Notes: generated by a model from the sequence alone, not told the origin. 64,000 nt of DNA from TH-plancto1 sp043777375 (GCA_043777375.1 JAYWHX010000136.1:45184-109183), one strand, 5' to 3'; positions 8,593 through 17,146 are shown, counted from the first letter of the stretch. A program made the numbers and translations.

Positions 8593-10464
8593 ATGCGCAC
8601 AACAATGCGTCAGCAAAATCGTTGGTTTACCGCAGTGGCGATGACATGCCTGTCAGGGTTTGCGTTGTGCGGATGCACTCGTGGATCGCGAGACTTGTCG
8701 TCCAATCTGCCGGAATCCGCAGGTCGTGAAGCGATCGAGGCGGAACGTCATGTCGCCGAGCGTAAGCGATCAGAAATGGCCGCGACGAAGTCGAAAGACT
8801 TGCTCGCTTCCAAGGAACGAACTGCTTCGCCAAGCCGCACGCGGCCGTCTACGCAATCGAGGATCGAGGATCGAAATCCCATTGAGAAGTCTGCAATCGC
8901 AACATCTCAAGCACGGAAAAAACCATCTTCGGGCCGAGTTTCGGTCACTGACACGCAATTGGAGACAGCTGAATGGGCTGGAGACCCTTCTGATCGAAAA
9001 GTCAAAACAGTGTCGGAAGAGCGAGAAGCAGAAGGCGTCGAAGTCGCTGAACCTTTACTGGATTCTCCCAAGCGAGGGATGACAGCTGCAGAACTCTTTG
9101 AAGAGGAGCCCGAAGCCTCTGTTCGCGTGAGAAAGCCGACCAGCAAGGAATCTCAAACAGGAATCGCTGCGAACGAAGGATTGCGCGGTCCACGTCCGAA
9201 TCAGGCGAGCTTCGACGGTGCCAGCGATCACCCTTGGGCGAAAAAATCACCTGTCTCGACACGCACTACGACTCCTGTCACTACTTCTGAACGCGATGAA
9301 GCACTCATTGATGACGAAGCTATCGTCTCTTCTCGCACCAAGGCTATCGTTCAGCCACCAGTGGTGGCAGATCAAAACCTTGATCTCGACGATGCTCGAA
9401 AGACAGAAGCGAAGGCCCGAGTTGAAGTCCTGGTGACTCAGTCGAAATCACTGCTGAAAAAGGGAGAGTATCGCGCGGCGTATCGCGTTGCCCAACTCGC
9501 CCAGCGGATCGCAGACAGCGAAAATTTGTTTTTCGCAGCGGGTGAAGAGCAACCTGCAGATCTGGTTCGTGCGGTCCTGATGAAGATTCGCATCGATGAC
9601 AGCAAAGTCGCCAAATCGGATCAAGAGGTCGGCGTCGCAGCCATGGAAGACAATCCTTGGATGATCTCCGAGCCACCCGTTAATGTTGTAAAGCCCGTGG
9701 GACGAACTCGCAAAAACTTGCCCGACGACTGGGCCTTTGCGGAATGGAAAGAGGGAAGCGACCGTCGACCCTCCCCGGTGGAACAGACCGCATCCGCAGA
9801 CAATCCCTGGGAGACAATCGACGCGGAATCGTCCTCTCCTCCAGAGATGCGAATTGAGCCCAGACGCACAAATCGCCGAACTGCCAGTGACCGCTCGGAG
9901 TTTCCGAATTCACGACCAGAATGGCAGAGTTCATCCAATGAACCTCTCGCTTTGGGGGGCGCGACTGATGAGTCATCAATTGGTATCGCATCCAATCGTG
10001 ATGGACGAATGACGACAGCGGTCCATGCGGACCTGAATGCCAATCCTGTGGTAGACTCACAAGCAGATGTCGAATCCGAGAAAAATCGGCCGACCCGGGT
10101 GCCCCGACCTTTTCCATCGACTGCTCCACTGTCGTTATCGATCGATGCGGCTAAAGAGCAGTCGGGTTCCGAATCTGAACCACTGGCAAGGGCCGAGAAT
10201 TGGCGGACACAGGATCTCAATGAGGTGGCAACAAGCCAGGCCCCATTACTGATCGCTCCTTTTCCACCGGAAGAACCTGTTGTTCCCACTGACATGAGCA
10301 ACGCGCTGGAAGATACCTTTGCAACGGACATTCAAGAACCGACTCACCCTCCCGCGGCATCCAAGCTCTGGATGATTCTGGCCGCAGCTGCAGGGGCTTT
10401 CGGGATGCTGTTTGTGCGTCGTCGTCCAGTGCCGGTCTATCGGTCGGGTGGCGAGGGGCGGTAA
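8593..10464 (+). CDS. Large lipoprotein with C-terminal membrane segment, unknown function
   Basis: The 623-residue product starts with a lipoprotein signal (hydrophobic WFTAVAMTCLSGFALCGC, lipobox LCGC with Cys about residue 31). The middle is long, polar and low-complexity, rich in Glu, Ser, Arg and Thr and probably disordered. A short ordered helical stretch follows (LLKKGEYRAAYRVAQLAQRI, TPR-like) around residues 295-345. The C-terminus is a single transmembrane helix (LWMILAAAAGAFGMLFV) followed by an arginine-rich tail. ATG at 8593 was chosen because GGGGGA precedes it by 7 bases. A lipid anchor at one end and a helix at the other could let it span a periplasmic space, but that is inference. 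It has no recognised family. Confidence 0.75.
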   Translation: MRTTMRQQNRWFTAVAMTCLSGFALCGCTRGSRDLSSNLPESAGREAIEAERHVAERKRSEMAATKSKDLLASKERTASPSRTRPSTQSRIEDRNPIEKSAIATSQARKKPSSGRVSVTDTQLETAEWAGDPSDRKVKTVSEEREAEGVEVAEPLLDSPKRGMTAAELFEEEPEASVRVRKPTSKESQTGIAANEGLRGPRPNQASFDGASDHPWAKKSPVSTRTTTPVTTSERDEALIDDEAIVSSRTKAIVQPPVVADQNLDLDDARKTEAKARVEVLVTQSKSLLKKGEYRAAYRVAQLAQRIADSENLFFAAGEEQPADLVRAVLMKIRIDDSKVAKSDQEVGVAAMEDNPWMISEPPVNVVKPVGRTRKNLPDDWAFAEWKEGSDRRPSPVEQTASADNPWETIDAESSSPPEMRIEPRRTNRRTASDRSEFPNSRPEWQSSSNEPLALGGATDESSIGIASNRDGRMTTAVHADLNANPVVDSQADVESEKNRPTRVPRPFPSTAPLSLSIDAAKEQSGSESEPLARAENWRTQDLNEVATSQAPLLIAPFPPEEPVVPTDMSNALEDTFATDIQEPTHPPAASKLWMILAAAAGAFGMLFVRRRPVPVYRSGGEGR

Positions 10465-10667
10465 GAGTCAGTCTTGATTGGACATCTTCAAGTCGTCCGC
10501 GTGAAACTCAACCAGTGGCTTCGTCACTGCTGGCCTCTGGAATTGTCACCACCGGGAGGGCGAGGCCAGTGCCATTCGGAGTTTGTCCCAGAAACGCAAG
10601 TTTGCGGTGACGTATTGAGTGTCCCCCGTGCTTTCGGAGTGCAGGGCAATATAGTCTCAGAAACAGC

Positions 10668-10696
10668 TTGACTTAATAATAGATGACATGTAAAGT
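10668..10696 (+). promoter_or_regulatory. marR promoter
   Basis: TTGACT (10668-10673) and TAAAGT (10691-10696) are separated by exactly 17 bases. They are the best sigma-70-like pair upstream of the MarR gene, with a short leader of about 30 bases to the ATG. The -10 box lies inside the candidate operator at 10678-10696. Confidence 0.55.
10678..10696 (+). promoter_or_regulatory. Candidate MarR operator, copy 1
   Basis: AATAGATGACATGTAAAGT is 16/19 identical to 11237-11255, upstream of the pirin gene. It spans the spacer and -10 box of the marR promoter, where bound MarR would block its own transcription. It is less symmetric than copy 2. Confidence 0.55.
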
Positions 10697-10732
10697 GATT
10701 GCAGATCATTCAATCCGTAGCCGGTGCCCCCG

Positions 10733-11212
10733 ATGACCAAGTCAGCCAGTCCGCTTCAGGGTGAGCTCAAAAAACGAAAGCCGTTTGAGTCGGGACCGCA
10801 GGAAGCGTGGCTGAATCTCGTGCGGACATCGAGTCAGCTGATGATTCACTTCGACCGATTGTTCGCAACGTTCGGACTGACTTCGTCGCAGTACAACATC
10901 CTGCGGATTCTTCGTGGTGAAGGAAAAGCACTGCCCATTCTGGAAGTCGCCAGCCGGATGGTCGTGGTGGTTCCGGGAATCACGGGGTTGATTGATCGAC
11001 TCGAAAAAGCGGGATTGGTTTGTCGTGAGCGATCTGTTGATGATCGGCGTGTCGTGTTCGTCACAATCACGAAACCAGCTCTGCAGACACTGTCGGAGAT
11101 CGATCTACCACTGAGGGAACTCCACAAGCTGGTCATGTCACCACTCAACAGTGGTGAGCAGAGACAACTCATCCAACTCATGGAAAAGCTGCGTGTCACA
11201 GTCGTTGAATGA
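10733..11212 (+). CDS. MarR family transcriptional regulator
   Basis: The product is a 159-residue dimeric winged-helix repressor of the MarR/SlyA class, which typically releases DNA on sensing phenolics, quinones or oxidants. The wHTH core is clear: LTSSQYNILRILRGEG, then ILEVASRMVVVVPGITGLIDRLEKAGLV (recognition helix), then the wing RERSVDDRRVVFVTITKPA with the family's conserved D-x-R. N- and C-terminal helices give the dimer interface. ATG 10733 was chosen; GTG at 10724 is in frame and possible. The gene starts a compact block with pirin and old yellow enzyme, and both block promoters carry the same 19-bp motif, so the regulon is probably self plus these neighbours. Confidence 0.92.
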   Translation: MTKSASPLQGELKKRKPFESGPQEAWLNLVRTSSQLMIHFDRLFATFGLTSSQYNILRILRGEGKALPILEVASRMVVVVPGITGLIDRLEKAGLVCRERSVDDRRVVFVTITKPALQTLSEIDLPLRELHKLVMSPLNSGEQRQLIQLMEKLRVTVVE

Positions 11213-11228
11213 TCCGCCTCAGCCTTTT

Positions 11229-11257
11229 TTTACCTGAATAGATGACGTGTCAACTAT
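11229..11257 (+). promoter_or_regulatory. Putative promoter of the pirin-OYE pair
   Basis: TTTACC (11229-11234) and AACTAT (11252-11257) are 17 bases apart. The -10 is poor, so this is tentative. The MarR-like motif at 11237-11255 fills the spacer and overlaps the -10, as at marR. Confidence 0.35.
11237..11255 (+). promoter_or_regulatory. Candidate MarR operator, copy 2
   Basis: AATAGATGACGTGTCAACT is 16/19 identical to the marR promoter motif. It contains the inverted repeat TGAC-GT-GTCA. A wider pair, GAATAG (11236-11241) and CTATTC (11254-11259), encloses it. Its position between marR and the pirin start fits repression of pirin and OYE. Confidence 0.6.
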
Positions 11258-11287
11258 TCGGGTCTTCGAGTCCACGGGAGAGAAATC

Positions 11288-11986
11288 ATGATTCAAGTTC
11301 GATCCAGTGCAGATCGCGGGCGTTTCGATCACGGCTGGCTCCAGACCCAACACACATTCTCGTTCGCCGAGTACTACGACCCGGGCCTGATGGGGTTTCG
11401 GTCGCTCAGAGTCATCAATGAGGATCACGTCTCCCCGGGTCGCGGGTTTGGCATGCATCCCCATCGCGATATGGAGATCATTACGATCGTCTTGGCGGGT
11501 GCTCTGGAACATCGTGACAGCCTCGGGAACGGGGAAGTCCTTCATCCCGGTGAGGTCCAACGCATGTCTGCTGGCTCTGGAATTCGGCACAGCGAGTTCA
11601 ATCCTTCGGCCACTGACCCCGTGCATCTCTACCAGATCTGGCTACTGCCGAAATCGAACGGCATCGCCCCCAGCTACGAACAGAAACGGTTTTCCGAAGC
11701 CGATCGCCTCGGCTCCTGGCAGCTGATCGCCTCGCCCGATTCCAGTCAGGGTTCACTCCAAATTCATCAGGATGTGCGTCTCTTTCAAGCCACCATTCTG
11801 CCCGGTCAAACCTTGTTTTTCGACCTGACTCCCGGCCACGCCGCCTGGGTGCAGGTCTTGCGAGGAACCTTACAACTGGGCAGCGACCACCTCAGCCCTG
11901 GAGACGGAGCAACTGCGCAAGACGAATCGCAACTCAGCTTCGCCTCTCGCGACGGAGCGGAAGTCCTGTTGTTTGATCTCACATGA
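11288..11986 (+). CDS. Pirin family (bicupin) protein, quercetinase-like
   Basis: The 232-residue protein has the pirin N-terminal cupin. The opening TQHTFSFAEYYDPGLMGF, metal-binding HPHRDMEIITIVLAG, a further EHRDSLGN and GSGIRHSEFNP supply the usual His/Glu ligands. The second cupin is more degenerate. Bacterial relatives such as YhhW have quercetin 2,3-dioxygenase activity in vitro; the physiological substrate is generally unknown. GGGAGAG five bases before the ATG is a fair ribosome-binding site. It is followed by an old yellow enzyme gene with a 60-base gap. This pairing under a MarR regulator points to handling of phenolic or quinone-like electrophiles, which is inference. Confidence 0.92.
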   Translation: MIQVRSSADRGRFDHGWLQTQHTFSFAEYYDPGLMGFRSLRVINEDHVSPGRGFGMHPHRDMEIITIVLAGALEHRDSLGNGEVLHPGEVQRMSAGSGIRHSEFNPSATDPVHLYQIWLLPKSNGIAPSYEQKRFSEADRLGSWQLIASPDSSQGSLQIHQDVRLFQATILPGQTLFFDLTPGHAAWVQVLRGTLQLGSDHLSPGDGATAQDESQLSFASRDGAEVLLFDLT

Positions 11987-12046
11987 CTACAGCGCCAGTC
12001 GTTGTCGACCGTCCAGTCCGTTGTCCATCACCAAGGAGCTTCACCG

Positions 12047-13132
12047 ATGTCCAGTTCACTGCTCTCGCCGTTCGATCTGCGAGGTCTTCCACTCTCCAAT
12101 CGTGTGGCGATGGCCCCAATGACGCGAGCCCGCGCGGGGGAGTCCCGCATGCCCAACGCCCTGATGGCCGAGTACTACTCCCAGCGGGCCAACGCTGGAC
12201 TCATCATTTCCGAGGGCGTCGCGATCAGTGAAGAGGCCATCGGCTGGAACCAGTCTCCCGGCATCTATACCGACCAAATGACTGAGGCCTGGAAGCCGGT
12301 CGTCGACGGCGTGCATGCCCGCAACGGAAAGATCTTCCTCCAACTGTGGCATTGCGGGCGAGCGTCGCACAGTACGTTTCGGGCGGACCGTTCTCTGCCA
12401 GTGGCTCCATCGGCGATCAAGCTCAACGGGGAGTACATCCACACTCCGACCGGGAAGCAGTCCTACGAAACGCCGCGTGCGCTCGAAACTTCTGAGATCG
12501 CGCACGTCGTCGAGGATTACCGCAGTGCCGGTGAGCGAGCGAAACAAGCCGGGTTCGATGGTGTCGAGATCCACGGCGCGAACGGATATCTGGTCGACGA
12601 GTTCTTGCAGTCTAAAACCAATCACCGGACCGATCAGTACGGAGGCAGTCTCGACAACCGATTCCGTCTTCTACGTGAAATTGTCGAGTCACAGGTCACC
12701 GTCTGGACCCCATCGCGAGTCGCTGTTCGGCTCTCCCCAAATGGGGTATTCAACGACATGGGTTCTCCCGATTACCGCGAAACGTTCTTACATGCAGCTC
12801 GCGAACTCAATGCCTACGGACTGGCCTACCTGCATGTGTGCGATGGGCTGGCCTTCGGGTTCCACCAACTCGGCGTGCCGATGGCACTGGCTGAATTCCG
12901 TCCGCTGTTCACTGGCACACTCATGGGGAACTGTGGCTACGATCAAGAGGCTGCGGAAGCTGCCATCAGTCGAGGGGATGCCGACTTGATCTCGTTCGGT
13001 CGCCCATTCATCAGCAACCCGGATCTGGTCGAACGATTCCGAAATAGCTGGACGCTCAATCCGCCAGCCGAGATGTCAGATTGGTACAGCTTTGATTCGA
13101 AGGGGTATGCAGACTTCCCGAGCCATGCCTGA
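12047..13132 (+). CDS. Old yellow enzyme family NADH:flavin oxidoreductase (NemA-like)
   Basis: The 361-residue FMN-dependent ene-reductase reduces activated C=C bonds in enones, maleimides or nitro compounds. The family order is visible: LRGLPLSNRVAMAPMTRARA, then LQLWHCGRASHS, the substrate-anion-binding segment EIHGANGYLVDEFLQ (classic H-G-A-N pair), NHRTDQYGGSLDNRFRLL, and the FMN phosphate-binding GDADLISFGRPFISNPDL. A His and an Asn of the HGAN motif and the later Tyr of DQYGG fit an active enzyme. ATG 12047 is chosen because AAGGAG lies 8 bases upstream. It is probably the last gene of the MarR-controlled unit and ends before a bidirectional terminator. Confidence 0.95.
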   Translation: MSSSLLSPFDLRGLPLSNRVAMAPMTRARAGESRMPNALMAEYYSQRANAGLIISEGVAISEEAIGWNQSPGIYTDQMTEAWKPVVDGVHARNGKIFLQLWHCGRASHSTFRADRSLPVAPSAIKLNGEYIHTPTGKQSYETPRALETSEIAHVVEDYRSAGERAKQAGFDGVEIHGANGYLVDEFLQSKTNHRTDQYGGSLDNRFRLLREIVESQVTVWTPSRVAVRLSPNGVFNDMGSPDYRETFLHAARELNAYGLAYLHVCDGLAFGFHQLGVPMALAEFRPLFTGTLMGNCGYDQEAAEAAISRGDADLISFGRPFISNPDLVERFRNSWTLNPPAEMSDWYSFDSKGYADFPSHA

Positions 13133-13176
13133 ATCGGGAAATCGATGGACATTCAGATTCATCCTGCCTCAACGAA

Positions 13177-13207
13177 AAAGCCAGGGAACAATCAGTTCCC
13201 TGGCTTT
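13177..13207. terminator. Bidirectional intrinsic terminator
   Basis: A perfect 13-bp stem (13177-13189 with 13195-13207) has a 5-base loop. Read on the minus strand the stem ends in a run of five T, serving the Gly-rich gene. On the plus strand it follows the OYE gene with a shorter T-run. Confidence 0.85.
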
Positions 13208-13243
13208 CTGATGAAAGATCACGAATTCAAGGTTCGCGGTCGA

Positions 13244-14131
13244 TTACTGGCGGACCGAAGACGACGTGCTGGAGGGTGCCGTCGTCCCTTGAACGGATTC
13301 GCCACGGGCTTTTGACTCTGCCACTCGTGTGTCTGCACCAGCAACGATTGCCTGTGCGGCCATCAGCTGATTTTGCGAGAAGTACGGTGAGTCAGGCGAG
13401 CCGACGTTGTTGTACTTCTTGTTGGCCAGTTCCTCCCAAGACATATGGTCGGTGATGTGCCAAGCGGCCGCTTGAGCAGATCCACGATCCAGCTGGCCGG
13501 AACCAACCATCTTGCAGATTTCGTGAACGCGAGGGTCGGACGAAAACTTTTCTGGTGGAATCACAGTGTAGTGCAGGCGTTGAGTCGGCGATTTCTTTCC
13601 GTGTTCGAGGCAGACCATCGAGACGGGCACCTTGGCAACGGTTGCGACGGGGATGGAAAAGAATCCACCACCGCCGCCTTGCCCGCCCTGAGCCTGCCCC
13701 CCGCCGCCGCCTTGTCCACCTCCACCACCACCTGCAGCTTGGTTCTGCCCGCCTCCGCCACCTTGGCCTCCGCCGCCTTGTCCCCCACCGCCTCCGAAGC
13801 CTCCTCCGCCCCCGCCGCCGAATTGTGCCAGAACCTGCACACCGACAAAGGCTTCAGGCATCTGAATCGTCAGCGGTGCATCGGTCTTGTTTTCGACGAG
13901 CAGATGCCCTTCAAATTCACTCTTCGCAACCAGGCGGACAGAGATCTTGTCCTGCTCCATGGCCTCGAACAACCCGGACTGGGGCAGTGATGGGTCATAC
14001 TTCAAGTGCTTCATGACCGGCTTGCGGTCTTTTTCCGCCGCACCCGCATCCTTCTGCACCGACAGAGCAAAACCAGCTGCGACCATTGCGGCCACACAAA
14101 TCGGAATCAGACGAAGACGTCCCAGCACCAT
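13244..14131 (-). CDS. Secreted protein with a long Gly/Gln-rich insert
   Basis: The 295-residue protein has a Sec signal (IPICVAAMVAAGFALSVQ, cleavage probably near AGAAEK). A beta-rich N-terminal domain ends at MPEAFVGVQVLAQFG, followed by about 70 residues made almost only of Gly with Gln, Phe and Ala. After that comes a second ordered part of about 120 residues (PVATVAKVPVSMVCLEHGKK and HITDHMSWEELANKKYNNVG). ATG 14131 has GGAAGGG seven bases upstream. Two ordered halves flanking a flexible glycine linker is the notable architecture. I know similar exported proteins from planctomycetes but no function. It is transcribed divergently from the permease gene. Confidence 0.75.
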   Translation of the reverse strand: MVLGRLRLIPICVAAMVAAGFALSVQKDAGAAEKDRKPVMKHLKYDPSLPQSGLFEAMEQDKISVRLVAKSEFEGHLLVENKTDAPLTIQMPEAFVGVQVLAQFGGGGGGGFGGGGGQGGGGQGGGGGQNQAAGGGGGGQGGGGGQAQGGQGGGGGFFSIPVATVAKVPVSMVCLEHGKKSPTQRLHYTVIPPEKFSSDPRVHEICKMVGSGQLDRGSAQAAAWHITDHMSWEELANKKYNNVGSPDSPYFSQNQLMAAQAIVAGADTRVAESKARGESVQGTTAPSSTSSSVRQ

Positions 14132-14508
14132 GGCTGAACCCTTCCGGAGGAGAAGTGAAACGGCGCTCTCGATCCCTGCGCGAGCAGGAGGCTCCATCGA
14201 TCTTATCGATCAGTAAAACCCTTATTCAACGAAATACTTGGAATCTTCGATGGTTTTCTTCTCAAGGTCTTCTCGTGACCCGGTGCGACTGGCATAGCGG
14301 GAAGAGCCCGTCTGTCCCGCAGAGAAGACCGCAATCTCAGGAATCTGAGACTGAGGGCGAGTCATAGTTATTTGGCGACATCAGTAAAGCACTTACGCCC
14401 CAGCAGTTTACGGAGAATCCTCTTGACCAGATCGGAGATTTCCCACTATACGAACACTCTGGTTCCCCGCTTCCGACCCGAGACGAGTCCCTTTTCTGCT
14501 CCGGCCTG
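14132..14508. other. Divergent promoter region, no gene
   Basis: These 377 bases lie between the Gly-rich protein gene and the LptF/LptG gene. The only recognisable site is the promoter at 14423-14452; otherwise I see nothing that supports a gene or RNA. Confidence 0.5.
14423..14452 (+). promoter_or_regulatory. Putative promoter of the LptF/LptG gene
   Basis: TTGACC (14423-14428) and TATACG (14447-14452) are separated by 18 bases. The start codon at 14509 is about 56 bases downstream. Confidence 0.5.
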
Positions 14509-15711
14509 ATGTTTTCTCCGATCCCACTCATCCAGCGATACGTCTTTGGGGAACTGACCCGGGCGTTCCTGTTCGTACTGACTGCGGTGACAGTCCTGAC
14601 GATCTTCGCGGGCGTGATTCAGCAGGCCCTTGAAAAAGGGCTGACGATTGAACACACGCTCCTGATTTTACCGTATGTCGTTCCCAGTATGCTGCCCTTC
14701 ACGATCCCAGCTGCCCTGCTGCTGACGGTTTGTCTCGTTTACGGTCGCATGGCCGGAGATCATGAAGTCACGGCTGCCAAAGCGTCAGGAATCAGCGTGC
14801 TGTCTCTCTTGTGGCCCGCCCTGATTCTCGGTGCAGTCCTGAGCGTGTTCTCACTGTTCCTGACGGATCAGGTGATCCCCTGGGCTGAAGGCAAAATCGA
14901 ACAGACGATTGTCCAGGCGATGGAAGATATCATCCTGGAAAAAATGCGATCCAAGAACGGCTTCCAGGATCCCAAAAGCGGCTTATCAATCACTGTTGCG
15001 GGTGTGGACGGGCACGTGCTGCTGCGACCGTTCATTGTGATCAATAAACTCGGCCCCGACTCGACCGACCAGATTACGACACTCCGCGCTGAGGAAGCTT
15101 CGATCCACCTGCAACCACGAAATCGCAAGGTGATCTTCCAGGTCAAGAACGCCTACGTCACTTTGCCCGATCACCAGAGTGTCCGCTACACAGCGGAGAA
15201 ACAGTTCACGTTTCCCTGGCAGGAAGCGGCCTACAAGCAAAAGGCCCGTTATCTGGCTGTCTCGCAAATCGATGATGAAATGCTGTCGGTGTCCCGCGAA
15301 AAGACTGAAGCCCGCGACCGCCAGCTCGTCGAATCTGCCATGGCGCTGACCCTCGGGCAGTTCGACACTCTCGCCAATCCGGCCCTGTCCGGCGGCGGTC
15401 GCCTGACCGAGCGGACCGCGTGGTATCTCAAACTCCACACCGAAAAACACAGCCGCTTTGCCCTCGCCTGCAGCTGCTTCTTCTTCGCGTTGCTGGGCGG
15501 ACCGTTCGCGATCTGGCAGGGAAAAAACCAGTTTCTGACCAGCTTTCTGTTCTGTTTTGGGCCGATTGTCGGGGTCTACTACCCTCTGATCATGGGGATG
15601 ACCGCCCAATCCAAGCAGGGGAATATTGATCCGATGACCGGGATGTGGCTTGGAAACATCGTCCTCGGAATCGCGGCGTTATTCGTCCTGCGGCGAGTAA
15701 TGCGGTATTGA
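14509..15711 (+). CDS. LptF/LptG (YjgP/YjgQ) family permease
   Basis: The 400-residue inner-membrane protein resembles the transmembrane subunits of the LptB2FG exporter that lifts lipopolysaccharide from the inner membrane. It has an N-terminal pair of helices (FLFVLTAVTVLTIFAGVIQQ and further), a large periplasmic beta-jellyroll domain of about residues 110-305 and three to four C-terminal helices (FALACSCFFFALLGGPFAIW, FLFCFGPIVGVYYPLIMG, IVLGIAALFVL). The F-A-G-V and P-x-x-I-P-x-x-L motifs fit the family. Only one of the F/G pair is present and there is no LptB or LptC beside it. It is presumably an envelope lipid transporter. Whether it acts as F or G cannot be decided. Confidence 0.88.
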   Translation: MFSPIPLIQRYVFGELTRAFLFVLTAVTVLTIFAGVIQQALEKGLTIEHTLLILPYVVPSMLPFTIPAALLLTVCLVYGRMAGDHEVTAAKASGISVLSLLWPALILGAVLSVFSLFLTDQVIPWAEGKIEQTIVQAMEDIILEKMRSKNGFQDPKSGLSITVAGVDGHVLLRPFIVINKLGPDSTDQITTLRAEEASIHLQPRNRKVIFQVKNAYVTLPDHQSVRYTAEKQFTFPWQEAAYKQKARYLAVSQIDDEMLSVSREKTEARDRQLVESAMALTLGQFDTLANPALSGGGRLTERTAWYLKLHTEKHSRFALACSCFFFALLGGPFAIWQGKNQFLTSFLFCFGPIVGVYYPLIMGMTAQSKQGNIDPMTGMWLGNIVLGIAALFVLRRVMRY

Positions 15712-15727
15712 CGTTATCCCAGCGGGT

Positions 15728-15756
15728 TTGGTTCCGGATCGGGTCGCGGGTAGAAT
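15728..15756 (+). promoter_or_regulatory. Putative promoter of glutathione peroxidase gene
   Basis: TTGGTT (15728-15733) and TAGAAT (15751-15756) are 17 bases apart, about 70 bases before the ATG at 15826. Confidence 0.4.
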
Positions 15757-15825
15757 GCATGCAGAGACTCGCCGCGCGACGAGCCTTCCCACCCCATTGC
15801 CCGCCCGGTTTGAGGATTCCTCATC

Positions 15826-16404
15826 ATGAATCGATTTGTTGCTGCTGCGTTCCTGCTGTGTGGTCTGACCTCGGTCATGACTGCGGAAGAAAAGAAAGAG
15901 GCTGCTGTGCCTGCTGCATTGAATTTCACTGTCAAGAGCCTCGATGGCAAAGATGTCGATCTGTCCGAGAAGTACAAGGGCAAGGTCGTGATGGTCGTCA
16001 ACGTGGCCAGCCAGTGCGGCGCCACCCCCCAGTACGCAGCTCTGCAAGACCTGCAGAAGACCTTCAAGGATGACGGCCTCGTCGTCCTCGGTTTCCCCTG
16101 CAACCAGTTCGGCCAGCAGGAGCCCGGCTCAGCGGCCGAGATCCAGGAATTCTGCAAAGCCAACTACGGCGTGACCTTCGACATGTTCTCGAAGATCGAC
16201 GTGAACGGCGACAAGGCCGACCCGCTGTACAAGTTCTTGACCGGTGCCGAAACCAACCCCAAGTTCGCCGGGAAGATCGGCTGGAACTTCGAGAAGTTCC
16301 TGATCGGCCGCGACGGCCAAGTCGTCGCCCGCTTCAAGACCCCCGTCTCCCCCGATGACGAAAAAGTCGTCGCTGCAATCAAGACTGAGCTGGAGAAGAA
16401 GTAG
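15826..16404 (+). CDS. Exported glutathione peroxidase (cysteine type)
   Basis: The 192-residue thiol peroxidase reduces hydroperoxides, in bacteria generally with thioredoxin as donor. A signal peptide of about 20 residues (FVAAAFLLCGLTSVMTA) targets it outside the cytoplasm. The peroxidatic Cys64 sits in NVASQCGATPQYAAL, a Cys in place of selenocysteine. The second family motif FPCNQFGQQEPGS carries Cys92, and IGWNFEKFLIG supplies the conserved Trp and Asn. The length is standard. It lies alone and ends before a strong terminator. It is likely periplasmic, protecting envelope lipids from peroxides (inference). Confidence 0.94.
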   Translation: MNRFVAAAFLLCGLTSVMTAEEKKEAAVPAALNFTVKSLDGKDVDLSEKYKGKVVMVVNVASQCGATPQYAALQDLQKTFKDDGLVVLGFPCNQFGQQEPGSAAEIQEFCKANYGVTFDMFSKIDVNGDKADPLYKFLTGAETNPKFAGKIGWNFEKFLIGRDGQVVARFKTPVSPDDEKVVAAIKTELEKK

Positions 16405-16714
16405 GCTGCCAGGTTCACCCGAGTCAGATCTCAGCCCCGGTGGTCGGCCCGTCCGACACCGGGGATTTTTCATGCCGATGTCAGGCAGTTGGGCGAAAAG
16501 AATCTCCAATCGCTGCACTTGCCCGAGTGCCAGCTTCCCGCGTTCTGGCGAACGCAGCGACGAAACGCGGGCTTGTTGTTTCCGAAGGTTGCCCAAGACC
16601 ACAATCCACAGAGGCACGTCGTGATCCGCTGAGCTCAGTTTTCCGTTGACTCTGATATCGGATCGACGAAGATCGCGAATACCCTGCGTCGAAACACTTT
16701 GTGGGAGACATCGG
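16405..16714. other. Intergenic, terminator then nothing
   Basis: These 310 bases hold the GPx terminator at 16435-16470. After it I see no gene, repeat or site that can be supported before the PQQ-like gene. Confidence 0.5.
16435..16470 (+). terminator. Intrinsic terminator after glutathione peroxidase
   Basis: The CCCCGGTG arm pairs with CACCGGGG with a bulge in the upper stem. The hairpin is followed by ATTTTT ending at 16470. Confidence 0.75.
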
Positions 16715-17146
16715 ATGTTTTCGAATGAAGAGCCTGAACACGAGCCGTGGGAGCCAGTGGGGTCTCGGCAGCTGGGTGGCGAATCTCCGACGGGGGCCGA
16801 GCTGACAGTGGATGATTTGGTGTATGTCGGCTTCAACTCCCGGATTGCCGCTCTGAATCGGTTGACCGGAGAGCTGGTCTGGGACTGGAAGGCTCCCAGT
16901 GGGAGCGGTTTTGTGGCCCTGCTTTTGGAGGGCGACCAGCTCGTGGTGTCGGTCTCGGGCTACACGTACGCGCTCGATCCGGCCACCGGGGAGACTCTGT
17001 GGACCAACCTGCTCAAGGGGTTCGGCTACGGGATTCCGTGCCTCGTCTCGACCTCGGGGACGACGCTGGGGCATTCGGCAGCTGCGGCGGAGGCCGCCGC
17101 TCAGCAGGCTCAGCAAAGTGCTGCGGGTACTTCGGCAGCCACGTGA
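16715..17146 (+). CDS. Short PQQ-like beta-propeller protein
   Basis: The 143-residue protein has two PQQ/WD-like blades: YVGFNSRIAALNRLTGELVW and VVSVSGYTYALDPATGETLW, each with the family's A-L-[ND]-x-x-T-G-E-x-x-W signature. The N-terminus is acidic and has no signal peptide. The C-terminus ends in an Ala/Gln-rich tail. A full propeller needs six to eight blades, so this is a fragment fold, or it may oligomerise. ATG 16715 has GGGAGA six bases upstream. I cannot tell whether it is a decayed remnant or a real small protein; conserved small PQQ-like proteins of this kind are common in planctomycetes. Confidence 0.7.
   Translation: MFSNEEPEHEPWEPVGSRQLGGESPTGAELTVDDLVYVGFNSRIAALNRLTGELVWDWKAPSGSGFVALLLEGDQLVVSVSGYTYALDPATGETLWTNLLKGFGYGIPCLVSTSGTTLGHSAAAAEAAAQQAQQSAAGTSAAT

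Noticed and set aside
10474..10709. Small frames between the lipoprotein and marR genes
   Set aside because: Overlapping short frames on both strands, with no start context, across the marR promoter region.
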